Notes: a model not told the origin generated them from the sequence alone. DNA of 64,000 nt from Actinokineospora pegani (GCF_009745975.1 NZ_WHOL01000126.1:1-64000), one strand, 5' to 3'. Shown: positions 1 to 9,763, numbered from the stretch's first letter. Numbers and translations: made by a program.

Positions 1-1
1 G

Positions 2-1102
<1,101 letters not shown>

Positions 1103-1113
1103 GCGCGGGGCTA

Positions 1114-1119
1114 TAGGGT
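1114..1119 (+). promoter_or_regulatory. Probable -10 element of a leaderless SARP transcript
   Basis: TAGGGT lies 7 bases before the GTG start of the following regulator, and no Shine-Dalgarno sequence precedes that GTG. The layout matches the TAnnnT-N6/7-start pattern of leaderless actinobacterial genes. The transcription start is inferred, not seen. Confidence 0.4.
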
Positions 1120-1126
1120 CAGGGTC

Positions 1127-2965
1127 GTGCTGCGCGTCGAGGTGTTGGGTCCGGTGCGGGCGTGGATCGGCGACGACGAAGTCGCCCTGGGCACCGCGCG
1201 TCAGCGGGCGGCGTTCTCCGTGCTGGTGGGCAAAGCCGACGAGAGCGTGCCCTCGCGCGAGCTGGTCGACGCCGTGTGGGGCGCGGGCGCCCCGGCCAAC
1301 GCCCAGGGCAACCTGCACACCTACATCTCCGGTCTGCGCCGCGCCCTCGGCCCGGCCCGCGAGCTGCTGGACACCACGCGGCACGGCTACCGGCTGCGGT
1401 TGGCCGAGGCAGACGTGGACGTGCGCGCCTTCGAGCGGCACCGCTCGGCGGCCGACCGGCTGCTGCTGGTCGGCAGGCTCGAGGCCGCGGCCGACGAGCT
1501 GTCCGCCGGGCTGGCGCTGTGGCGCGGGGAGGCCTACGCGGCGGTGCCGGGGCCGTTCGCCGAGCTCGAGGGGCAACGGCTGGCCGAGGCGCGCACAGCG
1601 GCGGTCGAGCAGCGCGCGCGGGTGCTGATCGAGGTGGGCCGCGCCGCCGACATCGTCGCCGACGCCGACGAGCTGGTCCGCGAGCAGCCGCTGCGCGAGT
1701 CCGCCAGGGAGTTGCTGGTGCTGGCGCTGCACCGGGGCGGCAGGCACGCCGAGGCGCTGGCCGCCGCCGAGGAGTCCCGCCGCGTGCTGGCCAGCGAGCT
1801 GGGCATCTCCCCCGGGCCCGCGCTGGCGGGCCTGCACGCCCACATCCGGGCGGGCGGCGGGGCGGTCTCCGTCGGGCCGAGGCGGGCGCCGGGCCCGGTG
1901 CTGCCCGCCGCGGCGCGCGCGGCCCTGTCCCGCGACCCCGTCCCCGAGCTGATCGGCCGTGACGACGCGGTGCGCCGGGTGCGGGACCTGCTCGCCGGGG
2001 TCGCGGCGGGGACCGGCCGCGCGGTCTGGGTGGAGGGCGACGAGGGCCTGGGCCGCACCGCGCTGCTGCACACGGCGCTGGCGGGCGCGCAGGCGCGCGG
2101 CTGCGCGATCGGCTGGGGCGACGCCGACGAGCTGCTGGCCCGGTTCGAGCTGCAGGTGCTGCTCAACTGCTTCGACATCGACCTGGTCCCCGGCGGGCGG
2201 CTGGCCCCCGGCGCCGACGAGGACCCCGCCGAGGACCGGCTGGCCGAGCTGGTCGAGCGCTCGTGCGCCAAGGCGCCGCTGGTGGTCGTGGTAGAGGACC
2301 TGCACTGGGCCGACCCGGCCACGATCCGCTTCTGGCACCGCCTGGTGGCCATGACCGCGCGGCTGCCGCTGCTGCTGGTCGCCACCTCCTGGCCGGTCCG
2401 GGGCAGGCAGGACCTGGACCTGCTGCGCGGGGCCGTGGACCGGGCGGGCGGCGCGGTGCTCGAACTCACCCCATTGACCACAGAGGACTCGGTCAGCCTG
2501 CTGCGGGTCACCACCGGGTGCGCCACCTGGACCGCGGAGCGGCTGGCCGCCGAGGCCATGGGCAACCCGATGCGGCTGGTGGAGCTGGCCGGGTCGCTGC
2601 GCGGCGGCCCGGAGGCGGCGAAGACGGACTGGCGGCCGCCGGTCCGCTCGTCGGCCGCCGCCGCGCACCGGATGCTGCTGGCGCTGCCGAGCGCGGTGGT
2701 CGACGTGGTCCGCACGGCGGCGGTGCTGGGCGTGCGGTTCGCCGAGGCGGACCTGGTGCTGGTGGCCGACGCGGCGCGGGGCGAGGTCGGGGCCGCCGTC
2801 GACACCGCGCTCGCCGCGCACGTGCTGGTCCGCGAGCACGACCTCCTCTCGTTCCGCACCGCCCCGTTGTGGCGCGCGGCCTACGAGCGCATCCCCGCCC
2901 CGATCCGCAGTCCGCTGCAGCGCCAGTTCACCGCCATCCTCGCCGCGGCCAAAACCGGGGACTGA
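1127..2965 (+). CDS. SARP/AfsR-like regulator 1 (wHTH-BTAD-ATPase)
   Basis: A 612-residue protein. An OmpR-type winged helix (about residues 1-95, opening L-R-V-E-V-L-G-P-V, with the W-G and L-H-T-Y-I-S-G-L-R-R-A-L signature) is followed by a BTAD domain (about 97-240) and an AAA/STAND-like ATPase module (about 270-610). SARPs activate antibiotic and other secondary-metabolite operons by binding direct repeats near -35. Walker B is clear (V-V-V-V-E-D-L-H-W-A-D-P, about residue 388), but the P-loop (G-D-E-G-L-G-R-T, about 303) has Arg in place of the invariant Lys, so ATP hydrolysis may be lost. There is no C-terminal TPR array. It is the first of three paralogues here, and its 3' end is partly duplicated downstream. 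The start is the GTG at 1127, probably leaderless. Confidence 0.88.
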   Translation: MLRVEVLGPVRAWIGDDEVALGTARQRAAFSVLVGKADESVPSRELVDAVWGAGAPANAQGNLHTYISGLRRALGPARELLDTTRHGYRLRLAEADVDVRAFERHRSAADRLLLVGRLEAAADELSAGLALWRGEAYAAVPGPFAELEGQRLAEARTAAVEQRARVLIEVGRAADIVADADELVREQPLRESARELLVLALHRGGRHAEALAAAEESRRVLASELGISPGPALAGLHAHIRAGGGAVSVGPRRAPGPVLPAAARAALSRDPVPELIGRDDAVRRVRDLLAGVAAGTGRAVWVEGDEGLGRTALLHTALAGAQARGCAIGWGDADELLARFELQVLLNCFDIDLVPGGRLAPGADEDPAEDRLAELVERSCAKAPLVVVVEDLHWADPATIRFWHRLVAMTARLPLLLVATSWPVRGRQDLDLLRGAVDRAGGAVLELTPLTTEDSVSLLRVTTGCATWTAERLAAEAMGNPMRLVELAGSLRGGPEAAKTDWRPPVRSSAAAAHRMLLALPSAVVDVVRTAAVLGVRFAEADLVLVADAARGEVGAAVDTALAAHVLVREHDLLSFRTAPLWRAAYERIPAPIRSPLQRQFTAILAAAKTGD

Positions 2966-3067
2966 CCCGGCAGCGGCCCCGGGCGCGCAGCCCACGAACG
3001 CGCCCCCACCGCGCCAATTCACCGCCATCCTCGCCGTGGCGAGAGCCGAGGTCTGACCCGGCGGCGG
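2920..3067 (+). repeat. Imperfect 57-bp direct repeat: 3' tail of SARP 1 duplicated
   Basis: Bases 2920-2976 (the last 14 codons of the first SARP gene, its stop and the next bases) recur at 3011-3067 with about 8 differences and no gaps, including a second R-Q-F-T-A-I-L-A reading and a second TGA. The copy has no gene body in front of it. It looks like the remnant of a deleted tandem paralogue or a partial duplication. Confidence 0.7.
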
Positions 3068-3201
3068 TCCCTGCGGCCTTCCGGTGGTCGAGTCGATGCT
3101 TTATCGTTTCGGTTGGGTCGTGTCGTGCGGATCTCGGCCTGACGGCCGGTGTGCGCGCCAGGCGGTCCGAGTGCCAGCCACCCCGCCACGTGGAGGTCCG
3201 G

Positions 3202-5034
3202 GTGAGTACGGGGAACTCGCTGTCGGTTGCCCTGCTCGGTGAACCCGCGGCCTGCTACGGCGAGCGCGCCGTGCAGCTCGGCGGCGGCCTGCGGCTGGCG
3301 GTGTTCAGCGCGCTGGCGCTGCGTGCCGGGTCCATCGTGTCCCGCCCGGAGCTGATCAACGCGGTGTGGGGCCAGCACGCCCCCGTCAGCGCCTCCGGCA
3401 GCCTCTACACCTACATCTCCGCGCTGCGCCGCGCCCTGGAGCCCGACCGCGCGCGCGGCAGCGGCACCATCAGCGGCTCCAACTCCGGGTACCGGCTCTC
3501 GCTGGCCCCCGACGAGCTCGACGTCAACCGGCTGGTGCGGCTGCGGGACAAGGCCTACGCGCTGCGCGACGCGGGCGACACCGACGGCGAACTCGGGGTG
3601 CTCGAGGAGGCGCTGGGGCTGTGGCGGGGCGAGGCGCTGGCGGGAGTGCCCGGCCCGCTGGCCGAGGCGCACCGGGCCAGGCTGGCCGAGGCGCGGCTGG
3701 CCGTGGTGCAGCGGCGGGCGACGCTGGTCATCGCGGACGGCAGGTCGGACGAGGTCGTCGACGAGCTGATCGAGCTGGTGCGCAGGCACCCGGCCAGGGA
3801 GGCGGTGCACGGCCTGCTGATGACGTCGCTGTTCCGGGCGGGCAGGCAGACCGACGCGCTGGAGGCCTACCGCACGGCGCGCTCGGTGCTCGTCGACCGC
3901 TTCGACACCGAGCCCGGCCACGAGCTGCGCACGCTGCACCAGCGCATCCTCGCCGGGGACATGACCGTCGGCCAGCTACCGACGCCGACGCGCACCCACC
4001 GCACCCGCCGCACCCCGTCCCCGGCCCGGGGGTCGACGCCGTTCGTGGGGCGCGCGGAGGTCGTGGCGCGGGTGCGCGCGGCGCTGGCGGCGGTGGCCGA
4101 GGGCCGGGGCGGCAGCGTGTGGATCGACGGGCCCGCGGGCGGGGGCAAGACGGCGCTGCTGGCCGAGGCGCTCTCCGGCGACGCGGTGGCCACGCACACC
4201 GTGGCCTGGGCCTGCGGCGACGAGCTGACCCAGCAGATCCCCTTCCACGCCCTGGACAAATGCCTCGACGACCTCGGCGCGCGGCTGCCGCGCCCGGCCG
4301 CCTCCCCACTGGGCGCCAGCGCCGGGGCGCAGGCCACCGCGGCGATGGAGCACGTGCGGCAGGTGGTGGGCGCGCACATCGCCGGGCCGCTGGTGCTGGT
4401 CCTCGACGACCTGCACTGGGCCGACCCGGAGAGCCTGGCCGCCTGGCACCAGCTGCGCGGCCTGACCGAGCACCGCCCGCTGCTGCTGGTGGCCGCGGCG
4501 CGGCCGCTGCCGTGCCGCCGCGAGATGCACCTGGCCAAGGCCTTCGTCACCGCGGAGGCGCTGCCGCTGCCGCCGCTGACCGAGCAGGAGGCGCACGACC
4601 TGCTGGGCAGGCTCGGCGAGCACCCGGCGGCCGCGGCGCGCACGATGGTCGCGCTGGCGGGCGGGAACCCGGCCTACCTGGTGGCGATGGCCGAGGCGGT
4701 GCCCCAGCACGGGCACGCGCACCGGTGGCGGTCGGTGCCCGGCCCGGTGGTCGCCGCCGTGGTCAGGCACGTCGACCAGCTCTCCCCCCTGGTCGGCGAG
4801 GCGCTGCGGGCGATGGCGCTGCTGGGCGAGACGTGCGCGGTGGCGGACCTCGCGGTGGCGACCAACACCCCCGCCAGCGGCCTGGTCGACGTGCTGGGCG
4901 AGGCGCTGCAAGCGGGCGCGGTGCACGCTGAGGGCTCCGGTGTGCGGTTCTCGCAGCCCCTGGTGCGGCGCGTGCTCTACGAGAGCGTCCCACCGCAGCT
5001 GCGGCTGGCCGCATACCAGCAGTTCGCCGTCTGA
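3202..5034 (+). CDS. SARP/AfsR-like regulator 2 (wHTH-BTAD-ATPase)
   Basis: A 610-residue paralogue of its left neighbour. It has a winged helix (residues 1-95, with Y-T-Y-I-S-A-L-R-R-A-L), a BTAD domain (100-250) and an AAA module introduced by F-V-G-R-A-E. Its P-loop G-P-A-G-G-G-K-T (about residue 310) is canonical, and Walker B reads L-V-L-D-D-L-H-W-A-D-P (about 399), so unlike regulator 1 it should bind ATP. The GTG at 3202 is chosen because GGAGG at 3192-3196 sits 5 bases upstream; an in-frame GTG at 3190 lacks such a site. The frame stays open far upstream, but that part is a shadow of the previous gene. Its position beside the terpenoid cluster suggests pathway-specific control, which is inference. 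Confidence 0.88.
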   Translation: MSTGNSLSVALLGEPAACYGERAVQLGGGLRLAVFSALALRAGSIVSRPELINAVWGQHAPVSASGSLYTYISALRRALEPDRARGSGTISGSNSGYRLSLAPDELDVNRLVRLRDKAYALRDAGDTDGELGVLEEALGLWRGEALAGVPGPLAEAHRARLAEARLAVVQRRATLVIADGRSDEVVDELIELVRRHPAREAVHGLLMTSLFRAGRQTDALEAYRTARSVLVDRFDTEPGHELRTLHQRILAGDMTVGQLPTPTRTHRTRRTPSPARGSTPFVGRAEVVARVRAALAAVAEGRGGSVWIDGPAGGGKTALLAEALSGDAVATHTVAWACGDELTQQIPFHALDKCLDDLGARLPRPAASPLGASAGAQATAAMEHVRQVVGAHIAGPLVLVLDDLHWADPESLAAWHQLRGLTEHRPLLLVAAARPLPCRREMHLAKAFVTAEALPLPPLTEQEAHDLLGRLGEHPAAAARTMVALAGGNPAYLVAMAEAVPQHGHAHRWRSVPGPVVAAVVRHVDQLSPLVGEALRAMALLGETCAVADLAVATNTPASGLVDVLGEALQAGAVHAEGSGVRFSQPLVRRVLYESVPPQLRLAAYQQFAV

Positions 5035-5046
5035 GGTGTCGAGGTC

Positions 5047-5075
5047 TTGGCCCAGTCGCGCAGAACACGTAGAGA
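5047..5075 (+). promoter_or_regulatory. Candidate sigma-70-type promoter for the LuxR-like gene
   Basis: TTGGCC (5047-5052), a 17-base spacer and TAGAGA (5070-5075) lie in the 103-base gap after SARP 2 and about 60 bases before the next start. This is motif matching only. Confidence 0.35.
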
Positions 5076-5137
5076 GATCTTGTAGGTGCGCACCGCAGAC
5101 TTCTCACGTGGGCCAATTACCAACCAAGGAGGCAGTG

Positions 5138-5761
5138 GTGGAGTCGGTCACCGTGCTAGTCCATGCCAAAGACCCGCTGACCAGAATGGTGCTGGGCAGC
5201 CACCTCGACGCGCAGCCGGGCCTGGGGACCGTCCCCGACGACCGGCCCGACGCGGCCAACGTGGTCGTGTGCGTCGCCGACAGCCTGAGCGTCGAGGTGA
5301 TCTCGCTGCTGCGCCGGATGAAGGCGTACTCCGGGGCGCCCGTCGTGCTGATCGTGAACGAGATCGAGCGGGCGGACCTGATGACCGCCGTGGAGTGCAA
5401 CGTGGTCGCGGTGCTGCCCAGGTCGGTGGCCAGCGGCGAGCGGATCACCGACGCCGTGCGCACCGCCGCGGTCGGCGGCGGGATGCTGCCCACCGACGTC
5501 CTCGGCGACCTGCTCAAGCAGGTGCGGCACGTGCAGCGGGAGGTGCTGACCCCGCAGGGCCTGCACAGCTCCGGGCTGACCCCGCGCGAGATCGACGTGC
5601 TGCGGCTGATGTCCGACGGGTTCGACACCGCGGAGATCGCGGTCAAGCTCAGCTTCTCCGAGCGCGCGGTCAAGCGGGTGATCTTCGGGATGACCAACCG
5701 GCTCAAGCTCCGCAACCGCCCGCACGCGGTGGCCTACGCCCTGCGGGCAGGCGTGATCTGA
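5138..5761 (+). CDS. LuxR/NarL-type DNA-binding regulator with atypical receiver-like domain
   Basis: A 207-residue protein. The C-terminal 65 residues form a LuxR helix-turn-helix (L-T-P-R-E-I-D-V-L-R-L-M, then T-A-E-I-A-V-K-L and V-K-R-V). The N-terminal 120 residues have the alternating strand/helix pattern of a receiver domain, but the strand that should carry the phosphoacceptor reads V-V-V-C-V-A-D-S without the usual D-x-R-M-P, so phosphorylation by a kinase is doubtful. The GTG at 5138 is preferred: AAGGAGG at 5126-5132 is 5 bases away, against only 2 for the GTG at 5135. It converges on SARP 3 with a 6-base gap. The target is unknown; the neighbouring biosynthetic operons are the obvious candidates. 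Confidence 0.8.
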   Translation: MESVTVLVHAKDPLTRMVLGSHLDAQPGLGTVPDDRPDAANVVVCVADSLSVEVISLLRRMKAYSGAPVVLIVNEIERADLMTAVECNVVAVLPRSVASGERITDAVRTAAVGGGMLPTDVLGDLLKQVRHVQREVLTPQGLHSSGLTPREIDVLRLMSDGFDTAEIAVKLSFSERAVKRVIFGMTNRLKLRNRPHAVAYALRAGVI

Positions 5762-5767
5762 GGCCGG

Positions 5768-7849
5768 TCAGGCCTGCCTAGGCCGGGGGACAGCCCGCTG
5801 GACGGGCACCAACCCGGCACCCGGGTGGTCGCGCAGCGCCGCGCGTCCTGCCGCGGGCCGGGCCCCGTACGTCGACAACATCGTTGCCTCGAGCGCGGGC
5901 CCCTCGAGCGCCTGCCCAGCCAGTTCCGACCCTTCGAGCGCAGGCCCATCGTGCCGCGCCTGGTCCTCGATCTCAGCCGCGGGCTCCTCTCCGCTCCGGT
6001 CCCCCTGTGCCGCCTCGGCCAGCACGCGCCGCACCACCGGGTGCCGGAAGCGCAGCCGTGCTCCGTCCACTTCACACAAGATCCCCCCGGTCAGCGCCTC
6101 GTCGACGAGGTTGAGCAGGTCGTGGGCCCGTTTGCCGCTGGCGCGCAGGATGTCGCCCACCGTGTGCGAGTCCCCGAGCAGCGCCGCGCAGCTCAGCATC
6201 TCCCTGGTCGCCTTCGACATCGTGGCCAGGTGCGCGTGCACTTTGTCGGCCACCTCCGCCGGGATCGCGGGCCAGTCCACGATTGGCCGCCGCAGCGAGG
6301 CCCGCGCGATGGCGTCGGCGAAACCGGGGCTGCCGCCGGACATCGTGGCCACCAGCGCCGCCGTCGTGCGCACCCCGGGGTGCGCGCGGTCGAGCAGGTC
6401 GACCACGTCGACGTCGTCGAGCCCGGTCAGCTCCATGTGGCCGCAGCCGGACTCGGTGGCCAGCACCCGCAGCAGGTCCACGTTGCGCCGCCGGGGCAGC
6501 GGCCTGCAGGCGCTGACCAGCAGCAGCGGCAGCGAGTCGGTGGTGGTGAGCAGGTGCCGCCACACCAGCAGGGTCTCCTCGTCAGCCTGGTGCAGGTCGT
6601 CGATGACCAGCAAGACCGGCCGCCCGCCTGCGGACTCCACGAGCGCGCGCACGGTGGAGATCACCGCGCCCAGCCACAGCCTGGCCTCGGTCCTGGGCCC
6701 CGTACCCCCGGTGACCGCGTCCGGCGCGGACAGCCCCACCTGCTCGCGCAGGTCGGGGTCGATGCCCGCCAGGCAGTCCTGCAGGCCCCCGAAGGGGACG
6801 CTGGCCGTCGCGCGGTCGGCGGTGCCCCAGCCCACGACGCAGTCCTCCGTATCGGCCAGGGCGCGGGCCAGCCCCTCGGCCATCAGCGCGGACTTGCCCG
6901 ACCCCTGGGCGCCGTCGATCCACAGCGCGCCGCCGCGTCCGGCGCGGACGCGCTCGACGTCGGCGCGGATGCGCTCGATGCCCTCCGCGCGTCCAACGAA
7001 GGTGACGGGCCGGGCATTCGAGAGGCGTTCCATCGCGCCGACCTGGCGGGGCCCGTCCGCAGCCGGGGCGGGCCGGGCGGTGCGCGGGGAGCCCGCGGCC
7101 AGCACGCCGCGGCGCAGCGCGCGCAGCGCGGCGCCCGGCTCGGTGCCGAAGCGGTCGACCAGCACCTGCCTGGCCTCGCTGTAGACCTCCAGCGCCTCCC
7201 CCGGCCGCCCGGAGCGGCACAGCGCGAGCATGAGCGAGTGGTAGACGTCCTCGCGGGCGGGGTGGCTCGCGGCGAGGTCGCGCAGATCGTCGACGACCTC
7301 GCCCGGGCGGCCCGCGGCGACCAGCAGGTGCGCGCGGCGGGTGCGCAGGCCCAGGCGGACCTCCTCCATCCGGGTGCGCCAGCACTCGGCCAGCGGCCCG
7401 TTCACGCCCGCGAGCGCCTCGCCCCGCCACAGCGCCAACGCGCTCTCCACTGAGGACAGTTCGGCGACGGCGTCGCCGCGGCCGCGGTGCGCCCTGGCCT
7501 CGTCGCGGTGGCGCCGCACGAGGCCGGAGTCCAGCGCGTCGGGCGGCAGCAGCAGCCGGTAGCCGGTGGAGCCGCTCTCCAGCACGTCCGGGCCCGTGTG
7601 CGCGTCGCCGTGGATGGCCCGGCGCAGCGCGGAGACGTAGGTGTAGATGCGGTCGCGCGCGCCCCGCGGCGGCGAGCCGTCCCAGAGCGCGTCGCCCAGT
7701 TCGGCCTTGGACACCACCTGGTTGGCCTGCAACGCCAGCGTGGCGAGCACGGCGGTGGGCAGGCCCCTGCCCAGCGGGACGCGCTCGCCGCCGCGCAGCA
7801 GGGCGGGCCGCCCCAGCAGGACGACGTGCAGATCCGCTTCCGGAGCCAT
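5768..7849 (-). CDS. SARP/AfsR-like regulator 3 (wHTH-BTAD-ATPase)
   Basis: A 693-residue member of the same family as the two plus-strand SARPs. It has a winged helix (D-R-I-Y-T-Y-V-S-A-L-R-R-A), a BTAD domain, and an AAA module with F-V-G-R-A-E, an intact P-loop D-G-A-Q-G-S-G-K-S (about residue 311) and Walker B L-L-V-I-D-D-L-H-Q-A-D (about 415). About 75 C-terminal residues are rich in Ala, Gly, Glu and Pro and look disordered; the other two lack this tail. The ATG at 7849 follows GAGGGAG at good spacing; an ATG 18 bases upstream has no ribosome site. It lies tail-to-tail with the LuxR-like gene, and its promoter must lie in the gap that also holds the terminator of the biosynthetic operon. 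Confidence 0.87.
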   Translation of the reverse strand: MAPEADLHVVLLGRPALLRGGERVPLGRGLPTAVLATLALQANQVVSKAELGDALWDGSPPRGARDRIYTYVSALRRAIHGDAHTGPDVLESGSTGYRLLLPPDALDSGLVRRHRDEARAHRGRGDAVAELSSVESALALWRGEALAGVNGPLAECWRTRMEEVRLGLRTRRAHLLVAAGRPGEVVDDLRDLAASHPAREDVYHSLMLALCRSGRPGEALEVYSEARQVLVDRFGTEPGAALRALRRGVLAAGSPRTARPAPAADGPRQVGAMERLSNARPVTFVGRAEGIERIRADVERVRAGRGGALWIDGAQGSGKSALMAEGLARALADTEDCVVGWGTADRATASVPFGGLQDCLAGIDPDLREQVGLSAPDAVTGGTGPRTEARLWLGAVISTVRALVESAGGRPVLLVIDDLHQADEETLLVWRHLLTTTDSLPLLLVSACRPLPRRRNVDLLRVLATESGCGHMELTGLDDVDVVDLLDRAHPGVRTTAALVATMSGGSPGFADAIARASLRRPIVDWPAIPAEVADKVHAHLATMSKATREMLSCAALLGDSHTVGDILRASGKRAHDLLNLVDEALTGGILCEVDGARLRFRHPVVRRVLAEAAQGDRSGEEPAAEIEDQARHDGPALEGSELAGQALEGPALEATMLSTYGARPAAGRAALRDHPGAGLVPVQRAVPRPRQA

Positions 7850-8126
7850 GCGCACTCCCTCATCCATTCATGGGACCGCACCAGTCGGCGAGGTATTCGA
7901 GCCGTACCAGAAAGATTACGAACCCATGGTGGGGTGGCGCACGGTCAACTGACCGATTGGGCGCAGGCGGCGTCGACTCGGTCACCACTCGATCACTTCG
8001 GGACGATGGACGTGCGACTTTCCCAGTCCACGATGACCGAGTGGGCCCGATCCCGGTTGGAGTTGTCCGAGCGGGCACCACCACCGAGCGGCGGGGAACG
8101 CGCCGGCTAATTCAATTGCACGTGCC
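7850..8126. other. Gene-free region upstream of SARP 3
   Basis: About 280 bases with no supportable gene: the short frames here are shadows with poor codon use. It should contain the minus-strand promoter of SARP 3. I see an AT-richer stretch around 7905-7925 but no convincing -35/-10 pair. Confidence 0.5.
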
Positions 8127-8166
8127 GCTGGCCGCCCATTTCCCCCCGGGGGAATGGGCGGCCAGC
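8127..8166 (-). terminator. Strong hairpin, terminator of the nine-gene minus-strand operon
   Basis: Arms beginning GCTGGCCGCCCATT and ending AATGGGCGGCCAGC continue through C5/G5 runs to give a stem of about 19 bp with one bulged T and almost no loop. It sits 41 bases past the stop of the double-hotdog gene. There is no U-tract, as is common in high-GC actinomycetes. Confidence 0.75.
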
Positions 8167-8207
8167 AAGCAAACTACGCGAAAGTTAATTTTGGAAGTCG
8201 CTACGGG

Positions 8208-9002
8208 TCAACGGCGTAGAACCCCGCTGACGAGGACCTCGCCGCCGGACACGCCGTCGACGCTGACGCCGATCAGCGCGCGGCCGAGCCCGGCCGTGCG
8301 GTCCCACGCCAGGCACTCCAGGGTCGGGTAGCTCAACCACGGCCCGCCGCCGGTCAGGGTCAGCGTCAACGAGCGCACGTCGAACCGGACGTCCTGGTCG
8401 TCGTCCGCCTTGGCGACCAGGGTCGCGACCTGGCAGACGGCCTCCAGCAGCAGGCTGACCTGCTGCACGCCCGCGTCGCCCGGCGCCGACGGCCCGACCA
8501 TGGTCGCGGTCAACCGGGAGTCCGGGGTGCGCCGGGGCGGGCCGACCAGCACCCGCCACGGCTCGGCCTTGTCCAGCAGGGTGTGCCCCGCCCGGGAGCC
8601 CGGGTCGAGGATCCAGGGGGCGAACAGCTCGTCGTCGCGGGAGTGCGACACCCAGACCTGCCCGCGGCACACCTCGACGCGGCCCTGGCCCACCGCGAAC
8701 CGCACGCCGCTGGCTCCCCGCCACAGGTCGGGGGCGGCCAGCCGCAGGTCGGTGCGGACGCCGCGCCTGCACGGCTCGGGGAAGGCGACCACCAACGCGG
8801 TCACCGCGCTGGAGTCCCGGTCGCGGTCGACCCGGCCGAGCATGACGGCGGCGGCGCGCACGGCCGCGTCGGCCAGCGCCACGGCGGGGATGTGGTCCTG
8901 GGTGGGGTCGGCGAAGAACGAGTCGCGCTCCACCTCGCCTGCGCTCATCCAGCACTGGTCGTACCGGGTCGACCCGAGGCCGACGACGTCGGTGACCGTC
9001 AT
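8208..9002 (-). CDS. Double-hotdog-like protein, AvrD/AfsA-related (tentative)
   Basis: A 264-residue protein with two repeats of the hotdog pattern. A helix motif D-H-I-P-A-V-A-L-A-D-A-A-V-R (about residues 41-54) is followed by strands; a second helix Q-Q-V-S-L-L-L-E-A-V-C-Q is followed by strands ending G-E-V-L-V-S-G-V-L-R. The first motif resembles the helix of AfsA and AvrD-type proteins, which act on beta-ketoacyl thioesters to make butenolide or syringolide signals; similarity is weak and by eye only. Its ATG overlaps the stop of the upstream cyclase gene (ATGA), so it is translationally coupled to it and ends the operon. It could be a signal-molecule enzyme, a thioester dehydratase-like protein or an accessory cyclase factor. 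A specific function is not claimed. Confidence 0.5.
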   Translation of the reverse strand: MTVTDVVGLGSTRYDQCWMSAGEVERDSFFADPTQDHIPAVALADAAVRAAAVMLGRVDRDRDSSAVTALVVAFPEPCRRGVRTDLRLAAPDLWRGASGVRFAVGQGRVEVCRGQVWVSHSRDDELFAPWILDPGSRAGHTLLDKAEPWRVLVGPPRRTPDSRLTATMVGPSAPGDAGVQQVSLLLEAVCQVATLVAKADDDQDVRFDVRSLTLTLTGGGPWLSYPTLECLAWDRTAGLGRALIGVSVDGVSGGEVLVSGVLRR

Positions 9003-9763
9003 ACCGCCACCTCCTCGACCTCGGTGGCGGCCCGTTCGGCCGGTCGCGGCGCGCGGGCCCGCAGGTCCCACAGCGGCCGCCCCTCGGCCAGCATCCTCCT
9101 GCGCAGCAACACGATGTAGACGACGTCGAGCGCGACCATGGTCGGGATCAGGACGAGGAACAGCGTGCGCGACGGGTAGAGCATGAACCCGGTCAGGCCG
9201 GCGAACAGCGATCCGACGAACTTCGCCACCGCTATGTGCATCGACTGGCCGACCGAGGACCCGCGCGAGCGCAGCATGACGAGGAACCCGGCGCTGAGCG
9301 GGACGTTCACCATCATCCCGATGTACATGCCGTCCAGGTCGTGGAACTCGTTGGCCCCGGCCATGACCAGCAGCGCCGCCCAGACCAGCATCCCGCCCAG
9401 CGCCCAGCGGAAGCCCCTGGGGGACAGCCAGGTGTGGTCGCGGCGGCCGTGGCGGAAGGCTTGGTAGACCAGCACCGAGTTGACAACGGCCCAGGCGCCG
9501 TTCATCACCCGCTGCTCCGGGTACTGCTCCAGCAGGAAGGTCAGGCTGAACTCCCACGCGAAGTTCACCGCGACCAGGAACGCCGGGATGGCCACCCGGC
9601 TGTCGCGCGCGGCCTGGCGGATCGCCAGCACGTAGGTGGTCAGCCAGCCCAGCGCGGTGAGCCCCGCGGTGAGCGCGAACAGCCACTGCGGCACGTCCGC
9701 CCGGCCGATCGAGACCGGCGGCACCTCGGACATCGGGAACAGGAACGGCGGCAACCAGTCCAC
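8999..9763 (-). CDS. Membrane-bound terpene cyclase, Pyr4/PaxB-like
   Basis: A 254-residue polytopic protein with about seven hydrophobic segments and a basic C-terminal tail. The motif N-F-A-W-E-F (Glu about residue 71) matches the catalytic Glu motif of fungal Pyr4/PaxB/AndB-type meroterpenoid cyclases. An Asp in A-L-D-V-V-Y (about 213) matches their second essential acid. Related bacterial enzymes cyclise epoxidised prenyl-indoles (for example in drimentine biosynthesis). The expected role is to protonate or open a terminal epoxide and cyclise the prenyl chain in the membrane. The GTG at 9763 follows GGAAAGG. Neighbouring prenyl synthases and flavin monooxygenases supply the other steps expected for such a pathway. 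The family call is by motif recognition; the substrate is inferred. Confidence 0.72.
   Translation of the reverse strand: MDWLPPFLFPMSEVPPVSIGRADVPQWLFALTAGLTALGWLTTYVLAIRQAARDSRVAIPAFLVAVNFAWEFSLTFLLEQYPEQRVMNGAWAVVNSVLVYQAFRHGRRDHTWLSPRGFRWALGGMLVWAALLVMAGANEFHDLDGMYIGMMVNVPLSAGFLVMLRSRGSSVGQSMHIAVAKFVGSLFAGLTGFMLYPSRTLFLVLIPTMVALDVVYIVLLRRRMLAEGRPLWDLRARAPRPAERAATEVEEVAV

Noticed and set aside
2263-3201. Upstream extension of the SARP 2 frame into SARP 1
   Set aside because: No start with a ribosome site; it would overlap SARP 1 out of frame with shadow composition. The GTG at 3202 gives the family N-terminus.
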